From positions 1 to 5,445 of the forward strand of contig JAFTNB010000183.1 of NCBI GenBank assembly GCA_017452115.1: 5,445 nucleotides of DNA. Reading direction: 5' to 3'. This document shows, one piece after another, positions 1 to 5,445 of the stretch (positions within the stretch are counted from its first letter, which is position 1; every line of letters starts with the position of its first letter). The notes under the pieces are model-generated. The model was given only the letters and a program-made list of their open reading frames with translations, was not told where the DNA came from and did no database searches. The stretch comes from Alphaproteobacteria bacterium (GTDB taxonomy: Bacteria > Pseudomonadota > Alphaproteobacteria > RF32 > CAG-239). A program made the translations under genes and the position numbers.

Positions 1-14
1 ACTTTTTTGTTATT

Positions 15-26
15 GTCATACTCGGG
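15..26. repeat. Truncated copy of the palindromic repeat
   Basis: GTCATACTCG at 15-24 is identical to 42-51, the left end of the complete element, in the same orientation and 27 bases away. After 26 the similarity stops: the CTTGA loop and second stem arm are absent. It looks like a decayed or partial copy of the same element, though ten identical bases alone could be chance. Confidence 0.35.
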
Positions 27-43
27 TAAATTTTCTTCTTCGT

Positions 44-97
44 CATACTCGTGCTTGACACGAGTATCCATGGATCCTCGGAACAAGTCCGAGGATG
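44..97. repeat. Double-hairpin palindromic repeat element (dispersed-repeat type)
   Basis: Two 27-base halves (44-70 and 71-97) are imperfect reverse complements of each other around the palindromic centre ATCCATGGAT (66-75). Each half also folds on its own. The first has a perfect 9-bp stem (45-53 with 59-67) and loop CTTGA. The second has a perfect 9-bp stem (74-82 with 88-96) and loop ACAAG. The halves differ at 7 of 27 aligned positions, and six of those form three compensated base pairs. The motif GTCATnCTCG..CTTGA..CGAGnATCCA resembles small dispersed palindromic repeats known from Alphaproteobacteria; this family assignment is from memory and needs a genome search. It could act as RNA hairpins or a DNA cruciform, or be a non-autonomous mobile repeat; nothing here decides which. 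Confidence 0.7.
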
Positions 98-110
98 TTC
101 GTTTTCACAC

Positions 111-138
111 AAAAAAGTGCCCTCATACATGAGGGCAC
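111..138 (-). terminator. Intrinsic terminator of adhE
   Basis: On the minus strand a perfect GC-rich stem (GTGCCCTCAT, 138-129, paired with 126-117) is followed directly by TTTTTT (116-111). It begins 28 bases past the adhE stop codon, the expected place. The stem is 9-10 bp with a 2-4 base loop, so this is a strong Rho-independent terminator for the leftward transcript. Confidence 0.93.
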
Positions 139-166
139 TAATCACACTATCGATTAATCCAACTAT

Positions 167-2785
167 TTAGATTTTGCCATAGTAAGCATCAAGATACATC
201 TGCTTAATTTCGCTAATCAACGGATAAGCTGGATTTGCACCAGTACACTGATCATCAAATGCCAATTCTGACAAATTATCCAAGTTTTCAAGGAATGTAT
301 TTTCATCAACACCCCAATCTTTAATAGATGCAGGAATGTTAATACCAGCTTTCAATTTTGAAATTGCTTGAATAAGTTTCTCAACTTTTTCATCATCGTT
401 TTTACCGCCCAAATTCAAAAATTCAGCAACTTTCGCATAACGGCGTTTACCTTCCGGATAATGATATTGAGAGAATGTACCTTGCTTGGTTGGTCTATCA
501 TTCGCATTAAACTTAACCACCTGACAAATCAACAACGCATTAGCAATACCATGCGGAATATTATATGCACTGCCGAGCTTATGAGCCATAGAGTGACATA
601 CGCCTAAAAATGCTTGTGCAAAAGCCATACCGGCCATTGTTGCGGCATAATGCATATTCTCACGTGCAATCGGGTTATTTGCTCCATCATTTACTGACAA
701 AGCCAAATTATCAACAATCAAGCGAATAGCCTCATAAGCAATACCATCTGTAAACGGAGTTGCTAAAATAGATGCCAAAGCTTCCAGAGCATGAGTAAGC
801 GCATCAATACCCGAAGCCGCAGCCAAACCTTTAGGCATAGACAACACCAAATCCGGATCTACAATCGCCATATTCGGAGATAATGCATAATCAGCAATCG
901 GATATTTAATATGAGTAGCAGAATCTGTAATTACCGCAAAAGGAGTTACTTCAGAACCTGTACCGGAAGTGGTTGGAATCGCAATCATCATTGCCTTTGA
1001 ACCAAGATCTGGGAACATGCACACACGTTTACGAATATCCATAAAGCGCATTGCCAAATCTTCAAATTTAACTTCCGGATGTTCATACATCAACCAAACA
1101 ATTTTGGCCGCATCCATCGGAGAACCACCACCCAATGCAATAATCACATCTGGTTCAAAACTGCGAGCCATTATCAAAGCACGATTAACAGTATCAGTAT
1201 CAGGATCGGGCGCAACTTCGGAGAAAATCTGATAAGCGATTCCCATATCTTCCAAAACATTAGTAATTTTTTTGGTATAACCAAGTTGGAATAGTGGTTT
1301 ATCGGTTACAATTAAAGCTTTCTTTTTACCGCACAATTCACGCAAAGCGAAACCAACCGCACCTTGTTTAAAGTAGATACGCGGAGGAACACGGAACCAC
1401 AACATATTTTCTCTTCTTTCGGCTACATTTTTAATATTCATCAAATGTTTAACTCCTATATTTTCGCTGGCAGCATTACCACCCCAAGAACCACACCCCA
1501 ATGTCAAAGACGGATCTAATCTAAAGTTATAAAGGTCTCCGATACCGCCTTGAGAAGACGGAGTATTAATTAACATACGCCCTGTTTCCACAACTTCGCT
1601 GAAATGCTTAATTCTGTCAGCATTTTGATTTGCCGTATACAATACTGAAGTATGCCCCGGACCGCCAAATGCAACCAAATCACGCGCCATATCTACAGCC
1701 TGATAAAAATCATCTGCTTTGTACATTGCCAAAACCGGAGAAAGTTTTTCATAAGAAAATTCTTCATCCTTACCGATTTTACTTGCTTCACCAATAAGAA
1801 CTTTTGCATCTTCCGGAACTTTAATCCCTGACATTTCAGCAATTTTTGCTGCCGGTTGTCCAACAATCTTGGCATTTAATTTGCCATCAATAATGATGGT
1901 TTTCGCCACTTTTTCCTTTTCTTTTTTATTCAAAAGATACGCGCCGCGATATTCAAATTCCTTACGTACTTCATCATAAATATCTTTATGAACGATTACT
2001 GATTGTTCTGAAGCACAAATCATACCATTATCAAAAGTTTTACTCATTAAAATCGAGCTGACTGCCATTTTAATATCTGCAGTTTCATCTATAATCGCCG
2101 GCGTATTACCAGCACCTACACCGAGTGCCGGATTACCGGAACTGTAAGCAGATTTAACCATCCCCGGACCACCGGTAGCCAAAATCAGATTAATTCCGTC
2201 ATGGCTCATCAAATGTTGTGTTAATTCAATACTTGGCTCTTCAATCCATCCGATAATTCCTTCCGGAGCACCAGCAGCAACTGCAGCTTCAAGCATTAAT
2301 TTTGCGGTATAAACCGTACATTTTTTTGCTCTGGGGTGAGGCGAGAAAATAATACCATTTCTGGTTTTTAAGGAAATCAAACTTTTAAAAATTGTCGTTG
2401 ACGTTGGATTTGTTGTTGGAATAACGCCGGCAATAATACCAAGAGGTTCTGCAATTTTGGTAAGACCGTTTGTTGTGTCTTGTTCCAAAATTCCGCAAGT
2501 TTTAGTATGACGATATTTGTTATAAATTTCTTCTGCGGCAAAATGGTTTTTAATCACCTTATCTTCCACAATACCCATACCGGTTTCTTCCACCGCCATT
2601 TTAGCCAGCGGAATACGTTGAGCATTTGCAGCGGTAGCCATTGCCGCAAAAATCTTATCCACCTGCTCTTGCGAATAAGTCGCCAAAATTTTCTGTGCTG
2701 CACTAACACGAGCAATCAAAGCATCCAAATCACTCGTACTGTTAACATTTGTTGAAACTTCTGTAACAGTATTTTTTTCTTTCAT
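167..2785 (-). CDS. adhE: Bifunctional acetaldehyde-CoA / alcohol dehydrogenase AdhE
   Basis: This 872-residue protein, close to the 891 of E. coli AdhE, reduces acetyl-CoA to acetaldehyde and then to ethanol in the cytoplasm, oxidising two NADH. Residues 1 to about 445 are the aldehyde dehydrogenase domain, with the catalytic cysteine in FDNGMICASEQ (C257) and the GVGAGNTPA nucleotide-site segment (221-229). The linker AERRENMLWFRVPPRIYF (455-472) is an AdhE hallmark. Residues from about 465 form the iron-dependent alcohol dehydrogenase domain, with GGGSPMDAAK (552-561) and predicted Fe ligands D661, H665, H731 and H745, matching the spacing of E. coli D653, H657, H723 and H737. Both halves therefore look active. 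AdhE family members assemble into spirosome filaments. The start is fixed by SD AAGGAG (2797-2792) six bases upstream of ATG. The gene lies 107 bases downstream of murE with no terminator between, has a candidate promoter of its own, and ends at a strong terminator. The sequence style looks Firmicutes-like to me, so transfer is possible but untested. Confidence 0.98.
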   Translation of the reverse strand: MKEKNTVTEVSTNVNSTSDLDALIARVSAAQKILATYSQEQVDKIFAAMATAANAQRIPLAKMAVEETGMGIVEDKVIKNHFAAEEIYNKYRHTKTCGILEQDTTNGLTKIAEPLGIIAGVIPTTNPTSTTIFKSLISLKTRNGIIFSPHPRAKKCTVYTAKLMLEAAVAAGAPEGIIGWIEEPSIELTQHLMSHDGINLILATGGPGMVKSAYSSGNPALGVGAGNTPAIIDETADIKMAVSSILMSKTFDNGMICASEQSVIVHKDIYDEVRKEFEYRGAYLLNKKEKEKVAKTIIIDGKLNAKIVGQPAAKIAEMSGIKVPEDAKVLIGEASKIGKDEEFSYEKLSPVLAMYKADDFYQAVDMARDLVAFGGPGHTSVLYTANQNADRIKHFSEVVETGRMLINTPSSQGGIGDLYNFRLDPSLTLGCGSWGGNAASENIGVKHLMNIKNVAERRENMLWFRVPPRIYFKQGAVGFALRELCGKKKALIVTDKPLFQLGYTKKITNVLEDMGIAYQIFSEVAPDPDTDTVNRALIMARSFEPDVIIALGGGSPMDAAKIVWLMYEHPEVKFEDLAMRFMDIRKRVCMFPDLGSKAMMIAIPTTSGTGSEVTPFAVITDSATHIKYPIADYALSPNMAIVDPDLVLSMPKGLAAASGIDALTHALEALASILATPFTDGIAYEAIRLIVDNLALSVNDGANNPIARENMHYAATMAGMAFAQAFLGVCHSMAHKLGSAYNIPHGIANALLICQVVKFNANDRPTKQGTFSQYHYPEGKRRYAKVAEFLNLGGKNDDEKVEKLIQAISKLKAGINIPASIKDWGVDENTFLENLDNLSELAFDDQCTGANPAYPLISEIKQMYLDAYYGKI

Positions 2786-2822
2786 TATCTTCTCCTTAGT
2801 TGTACTTTTTTCTGTTATTTTT

Positions 2823-2851
2823 AATATAGTTAGATTTTTAACAAATAGCTA
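2823..2851 (-). promoter_or_regulatory. Candidate adhE promoter with operator-like palindrome
   Basis: On the minus strand TATATT (2828-2823) matches the -10 consensus at 5 of 6 positions, 37 bases upstream of the adhE start codon. About 17-18 bases further upstream only a poor -35 (TTAGCT or TAGCTA, near 2851-2846) is available. Between them, TTGTTAA-AAAT-CTAACTA (2844-2827) is an imperfect palindrome overlapping the -10 box. It fits the Rex-type pattern TTGTTAAnnnnTTAACAA with two mismatches in the second arm, and the FNR-type pattern TTGATnnnnATCAA with one mismatch per arm. In such AT-rich DNA a chance match is a real possibility. Confidence 0.3.
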
Positions 2852-2892
2852 ATTTTCTTTCTTAAAATCCCTATTTATACCAATACATTTTG

Positions 2893-4293
2893 TTACAAAT
2901 TTTTACAAACCTCATCATAATCACTAAACGGATAAACTTTTCCATTAATATACTGACCGGTTTCATGCCCTTTTCCGGCTAATATTAAAATATCACCATT
3001 TTGTAATTGTGAAATTGCAAACTTAATTGCCTCAGCTCGATTCGCAATATTCTGCCCTTTCAAACATGCCTGCATAATCTGTTCACGAATATTATCCGCA
3101 TTTTCTGTACGCGGATTATCATCCGTCACATAGACTTCATCCGCCAAATCATTTGCAATTTTTCCCATAATCGGACGTTTTCCGACATCTCTGTCGCCGC
3201 CACATCCAAACAAAACATGAAGTTTATTTTTGGTATGAGAACGCATTGATTTAATCACATTTTCCAAAGCATCAGGAGTGTGGGCGTAATCAATATATAC
3301 AGCAGCACCATTTTTAGTCATTCCAACTAAATCTAAACGCCCTTTTGCTCCTCTGATTTTACCAATATGCTTAATTACTTCTGCCGGATTATGTGTCAAC
3401 GCAGCTACCATTCCTAACGCACAAAGCACATTCATTGCCTGAAATTCACCGGCCAAAGGCACAAAAATTTCTTCTTCTTTTCCCAAATACATAAGCCGAA
3501 TACGTTGTCCATTATTCTCCGGAATTGATTCTAGCAAACGTAATTCTTCTCCCTTATATCCATAGGTCATAACTTTTTTACCACTTTCAATACAAGCTTG
3601 TCTGATTTGCGGATAAACTTCAATATCTGCATTAAGAACTGCCACACCGTTTTTTTGCAAAATTTCACGAAACAAAATCAGCTTCGCCTCAAGGTAGTTT
3701 TCAAATGTTTTGTGATAATCCAAATGATCACGAGTTAAATTTGTAAAACCGGCAACTTCAGCTTTTACCCCTCCTACTCGGTATTGCCACAAACCGTGGC
3801 TTGACGTTTCCATACACACATAATCATACCCCGTATTTTTCAGTTCTGCTAATTCCTGAGCTACAACTACAGCATTAGGTGTTGTATTTGGAGATGGTAT
3901 TGGAGCATCATTACCTTTAATCAACCCCAAAGTTCCCATACTTGCTGCTTTTTCCTCCATGGAAGTTAAAATCTGCCGCACAAAATCAGCAATCGAAGTC
4001 TTGCCGTTAGTACCGGTAATTGCCGCAATATGAGACGGATGTTCACCATAAAATTCACTAGCTAATTCTGCAAATTTTTTGTTAGGATTTTCTGCTGCAA
4101 TAAAAGTTACATTTTCCGCAAATTTAGCATATTCCGGCTTTCCGAGAATTATACTTGCACCGTTTTCAATCGCATGTGGAATATACTCTAAACCTTGAGC
4201 CTTCTCACTATCCAAAGCAGCAAATAAGTATCCGGCTTTCACCAATCTTGAATCCGCAGTCAATCCATTAATCTCTATTCCGGAAACTTTCAT
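2893..4293 (-). CDS. murE: UDP-MurNAc-L-Ala-D-Glu:meso-diaminopimelate ligase MurE
   Basis: MurE adds meso-diaminopimelate to UDP-MurNAc-L-Ala-D-Glu using ATP in the cytoplasm, the third amino-acid step of peptidoglycan precursor synthesis. Residue numbers here count from the ATG at 4293 (466 aa). The N-terminal domain has the short GLTADSRLVKAGYLFAAL segment (10-27) that binds the UDP-substrate. The central ATPase domain has the P-loop TGTNGKTS (93-100), FTNLTRDHLDYH (183-194) and the lysine that is carbamylated in Mur ligases (K204, in YLEAK). The C-terminal part carries DYAHTPDAL (335-343), FGCGGDRD, the mDAP-selecting DNPR motif (392-395) and GKGHE. An in-frame TTG sits directly before the ATG. 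I prefer ATG because SD GAGGT (4305-4301) is 7 bases from it and only 4 from TTG; an in-frame TGA immediately upstream excludes further extension. The protein is some 30 residues shorter than E. coli MurE, largely at the N-terminus. No convincing promoter consensus is visible in the 119 bases before it, although the preceding terminator implies one. Confidence 0.97.
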   Translation of the reverse strand: MKVSGIEINGLTADSRLVKAGYLFAALDSEKAQGLEYIPHAIENGASIILGKPEYAKFAENVTFIAAENPNKKFAELASEFYGEHPSHIAAITGTNGKTSIADFVRQILTSMEEKAASMGTLGLIKGNDAPIPSPNTTPNAVVVAQELAELKNTGYDYVCMETSSHGLWQYRVGGVKAEVAGFTNLTRDHLDYHKTFENYLEAKLILFREILQKNGVAVLNADIEVYPQIRQACIESGKKVMTYGYKGEELRLLESIPENNGQRIRLMYLGKEEEIFVPLAGEFQAMNVLCALGMVAALTHNPAEVIKHIGKIRGAKGRLDLVGMTKNGAAVYIDYAHTPDALENVIKSMRSHTKNKLHVLFGCGGDRDVGKRPIMGKIANDLADEVYVTDDNPRTENADNIREQIMQACLKGQNIANRAEAIKFAISQLQNGDILILAGKGHETGQYINGKVYPFSDYDEVCKNL

Positions 4294-4300
4294 CAATCAC

Positions 4301-4305
4301 ACCTC
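4301..4305 (-). promoter_or_regulatory. murE ribosome binding site deciding the start codon
   Basis: The minus strand reads GAGGT, then GTGATTG, then ATG. The 7-base spacing to ATG (4293) is near optimal, while the overlapping TTG at 4296 would be only 4 bases away. This supports ATG as the start and removes one N-terminal residue from the longer reading. Confidence 0.7.
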
Positions 4306-4372
4306 ATTTAATACGATTCTCACTATTTAAAGTGTGACTCAAAAAAACTAAAGAAGTGTTTAAATTTCCTAC

Positions 4373-4406
4373 AAAAAAAGAACGATATTTTCCATATCGT
4401 TCTTTT
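4373..4406 (-). terminator. Intrinsic terminator after the acetyltransferase gene
   Basis: A perfect 13-bp inverted repeat (4376-4388 with 4394-4406, loop TTTCC as read on the plus strand) starts 6 bases past the acetyltransferase stop codon. On the minus strand the hairpin core is followed by seven T residues (4379-4373). The core AGAACGATAT has only modest GC content, but the length and the T run make a good Rho-independent terminator. It separates the acetyltransferase transcript from murE. On the plus strand the hairpin is followed by only four T residues, so termination that way would be weaker, and no plus-strand gene is seen. Confidence 0.88.
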
Positions 4407-4412
4407 ATTCTT

Positions 4413-4937
4413 CTACAATGGTTTAATATAATAGCACATTACCATTGAATGTACCCCAACCCCTAATTTCTCCTTAGACACCAAATGATAACCATCTCTT
4501 TCTAAAAGTTTAATATTATGCTCATTTTCTGCATCACAAAAAACAGCCAAATTTTTGTATCCGACAGATTTCATCCATTGTTCAAATAAAGTTCTCGCCT
4601 CATAAGCATATCCGCGCCCTTCAAATTCAGAAGCAATCGCGATTGTTTTAGCAAGCGTTTCAGCTGCAATTTCATCACCCAAAACAAAACCTATGAGCTT
4701 ACTTGTTGTCTTTTCAACAATAAAATAACCAACAAAATTATCATTAGTAAATTGCTGAGCAATAAATTGAGCTGTTGCAACAATTGAATCAAAATGTAAA
4801 ACAATAAACTTTTCCCAACTGGACTTTGCTTTTTGATAAAGAGAATAAAACTCGTTCAAACGTCCTAACGAAAAAGGTTCTAATACTACCTTATCCCCAC
4901 TCAAGGGATATACTCTCAATAATTTTTCTGACTTCAT
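4413..4937 (-). CDS. GNAT-family N-acetyltransferase (RimJ/RimL-like)
   Basis: This 174-residue cytoplasmic protein has the GNAT fold pattern. A beta strand followed by the acetyl-CoA pyrophosphate loop reads EFEGRGYAYEA (104-114), corresponding to the usual (R/Q)xxGxG/A signature with E in its first position. The motif B segment DAENEHNIKLLERDGY (135-150) is typical of the RimJ/RimL-like group, in which the Asn-rich turn and the following helix lead into 'xLLExxGF'. It should transfer an acetyl group from acetyl-CoA to an amine; the acceptor (protein N-terminus, small molecule or antibiotic) cannot be read from the sequence. There are no membrane segments or signal peptide. The start is the only Met near the N-terminus, but no Shine-Dalgarno sequence precedes it, and a perfect -10 box lies close upstream, so the mRNA probably has a very short leader. 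It is a single-gene unit between the tRNA terminator and its own terminator, which gives no clue to the substrate. A separate role from its Mur-ligase neighbours is likely. Confidence 0.87.
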   Translation of the reverse strand: MKSEKLLRVYPLSGDKVVLEPFSLGRLNEFYSLYQKAKSSWEKFIVLHFDSIVATAQFIAQQFTNDNFVGYFIVEKTTSKLIGFVLGDEIAAETLAKTIAIASEFEGRGYAYEARTLFEQWMKSVGYKNLAVFCDAENEHNIKLLERDGYHLVSKEKLGVGVHSMVMCYYIKPL

Positions 4938-4952
4938 AGTAATTTTTTTATA

Positions 4953-4982
4953 ATTATAATCAATTTACTTGGCTTATACCAA
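4953..4982 (-). promoter_or_regulatory. Promoter of the acetyltransferase gene
   Basis: On the minus strand TTGGTA (4982-4977, 4 of 6 to the -35 consensus) and TATAAT (4958-4953, a perfect -10) are separated by 18 bases. A start site about 7 bases past the -10 box falls near 4946, only about 9 bases before the ATG at 4937. This position is downstream of the tRNA terminator, as expected for an independent unit. Confidence 0.6.
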
Positions 4983-5002
4983 ATTTCAACCAATTATTCA
5001 AC

Positions 5003-5026
5003 AAAAAAAAGGAGCATAACTGCCCC
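5003..5026 (-). terminator. Intrinsic terminator after tRNA-Thr
   Basis: On the minus strand GGGGCA (5026-5021) pairs with TGCTCC (5016-5011) across the loop GTTA, giving a 6-bp stem with one G-T wobble, followed by eight T residues (5010-5003). It lies about 10 bases past the tRNA CCA end. The stem is short but GC-rich and the T run is long, so it should end the tRNA transcript. Confidence 0.82.
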
Positions 5027-5035
5027 CAAAAAGAA

Positions 5036-5111
5036 TGGTGCCGATTAGGTGACTCGAACACCCGACCTCCGCATTACGAATGCATTGCTCTACCAACTGA
5101 GCTAAATCGGC
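5036..5111 (-). tRNA. tRNA-Thr, anticodon CGT
   Basis: The 76 bases on the minus strand fold as a standard tRNA. The acceptor stem GCCGATT/AATCGGC is perfect (7 bp). The D arm is GCTC-AGTTGGTA-GAGC, and the T arm is GGGTG-TTCGAGT-CACCT with one G-T pair. The discriminator is A, and the CCA end is encoded (5038-5036). The anticodon loop TTCGTAA places CGT at 34-36 (5078-5076), which reads the threonine codon ACG. The anticodon stem (ATGCA with TGCGG) has a T-G wobble at 28-42 and an A-G mismatch at 27-43, unusual but tolerable at the top of the stem. It lies 45 bases past the MurD-family gene and has its own terminator. It has no intron. Confidence 0.97.
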
Positions 5112-5122
5112 ACGATGCTATT

Positions 5123-5151
5123 TGTTTAGCCTATTCATGGCATAAAATCAA
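5123..5151 (-). promoter_or_regulatory. Possible tRNA-Thr promoter
   Basis: On the minus strand TTGATT (5151-5146) and TAAACA (5128-5123) are 17 bases apart. The -35 is fair (4 of 6) and the -10 is weak (3 of 6). A start site near 5116 would give a leader of about 5 bases before the mature tRNA, which is plausible. The alternative is processing of the tRNA from a MurD-family read-through transcript, since no T-tailed hairpin lies between the two genes. Confidence 0.35.
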
Positions 5152-5156
5152 GCAAA

Positions 5157-5445
5157 TTATACTTCTTTTTCCAACAGATTTTTCACCGTTGTCATAAAGT
5201 GTTGTCCTCGCTCCATAAAGTTTTTATACACCCCAAAACTCGGAGCCGTTGGAGAAAATAAAACATATCCTCCTTGTCCTTTTTCTTGCAGCAGCTTATA
5301 AGCTCGGCTTACCACTTCTTTCATATCATTAGATTCCAACAACTCAAAATCATCACGTTTTACTTTATCTTTAATCGCTTGGGTAATTGCCGGACCACTT
5401 TGATACATTGCCGCCACCATTTTAATTTTAGAATTATTCGCTACA
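5157..5445 (-). CDS. murD: MurD-family UDP-MurNAc-L-Ala:glutamate ligase, C-terminal part (partial)
   Basis: Only the last 95 residues are in the window. The reading frame stays open through the right edge, so the Met codon at 5420 is internal and the 5' end lies outside. The segment matches the end of the Mur-ligase C-terminal domain: a helix, a GYVLFSPTAPSFG segment, then VYKNFMERGQHF, equivalent to [20 protein letters not shown] at the end of E. coli MurD. In that enzyme the Ser and Phe of this stretch contact the glutamate substrate, and both are kept here. MurD adds D-glutamate to UDP-MurNAc-L-Ala with ATP in the cytoplasm, the step directly before MurE, encoded nearby. The usual ASxD is replaced by PSFG, so a MurD variant cannot be excluded; the catalytic ATPase domain is not visible. 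Family assignment is firm, and orthology with canonical murD is probable. Confidence 0.85.
   Translation of the reverse strand, partial: VANNSKIKMVAAMYQSGPAITQAIKDKVKRDDFELLESNDMKEVVSRAYKLLQEKGQGGYVLFSPTAPSFGVYKNFMERGQHFMTTVKNLLEKEV

Larger units (their letters stand above)
1..110. other. Non-coding region left of adhE with repeat elements
   Basis: I see no credible coding sequence here on either strand. The stretch lies beyond the adhE terminator and is occupied mainly by a palindromic repeat (44-97), a truncated repeat copy (15-26) and a T-rich start (1-10) that is the exact reverse complement of 109-118. It may be the gap between adhE and a converging gene outside the window, but that gene is not visible. 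Confidence 0.6.

Noticed and set aside
368..2755. Several plus-strand open frames of 71-91 codons (368-607, 969-1232, 1079-1294, 2480-2755) and a minus-strand frame at 1693-1875
   Set aside because: All lie wholly inside adhE in other frames; their translations are low-complexity or motif-free and they have no supporting start signals, so they are shadows of the real gene.
2869..2885. TTGGTATAAATAGGG as an upstream adhE promoter
   Set aside because: TATAAA (2879-2874, minus strand) resembles a -10 box but has no acceptable -35 at 16-18 bases; the match to TTGGTATAA before the acetyltransferase gene looks like AT-rich coincidence.
4294..4296. TTG as the start codon of murE
   Set aside because: It adds one residue only, and the SD to TTG spacing (4 bases) is poorer than to the adjacent ATG (7 bases).
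4321..4334. Near-palindrome CACTATTTAAAGTG before murE as an operator
   Set aside because: Only four outer base pairs hold around an AT-rich centre, it matches no regulator consensus I know, and no clear promoter lies around it.
5157..5420. A complete 87-residue small protein starting at the Met codon at 5420
   Set aside because: The frame continues without a stop to the right edge, and the content is the recognisable end of a MurD-family ligase, so it is a truncated view of a longer gene.
1..5445. CRISPR array, transposase, toxin-antitoxin or phage-defence genes
   Set aside because: I see no regularly spaced repeats, no transposase or integrase motifs, and no small paired genes; the only repeats are those at 1-138 and the terminator stems.

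Overview
The window reads as ordinary chromosomal DNA from an AT-rich bacterium with a meso-diaminopimelate peptidoglycan and a fermentative capacity. The MurE DNPR signature points to mDAP, and a full-length AdhE points to mixed-acid or ethanol fermentation. A double-hairpin palindromic repeat at the left end has the GTCATnCTCG...CTTGA...CGAGnATCCA form that I associate with dispersed repeats of Alphaproteobacteria (Rickettsia, Wolbachia and relatives). An AT-rich, host- or gut-associated alphaproteobacterium is therefore my best guess, but it is an inference from one repeat and general composition.

Every gene is on the minus strand, so transcription runs from right to left. In that order: the C-terminal end of a MurD-family ligase entering from beyond the right edge (5445-5157); tRNA-Thr(CGT) with an encoded CCA (5111-5036) and its own terminator; a GNAT acetyltransferase (4937-4413) with a perfect -10 box just upstream of the start codon and a strong terminator; murE (4293-2893); adhE (2785-167) with a strong SD and a strong GC-rich terminator (138-111). 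Left of that terminator lies non-coding DNA with the palindromic repeat element (44-97), a truncated repeat copy (15-26), and an inverted match (1-10) to the adhE terminator tail.

The genes do not form one functional operon. MurD and MurE catalyse consecutive cytoplasmic steps of peptidoglycan precursor synthesis, D-Glu then mDAP addition. Here they are separated by a tRNA and an acetyltransferase, with terminators between them, which suggests a broken-up version of the usual dcw (division and cell wall) gene order. AdhE is unrelated to them: it regenerates NAD+ by reducing acetyl-CoA to ethanol in two steps. No terminator is visible between murE and adhE, so some read-through from murE is possible in addition to a candidate adhE promoter.

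I found no convincing new multi-gene system. The points most worth a second look are the repeat element with compensatory stem changes, an operator-like palindrome over the putative adhE -10 box, and the near-leaderless layout of the acetyltransferase gene.
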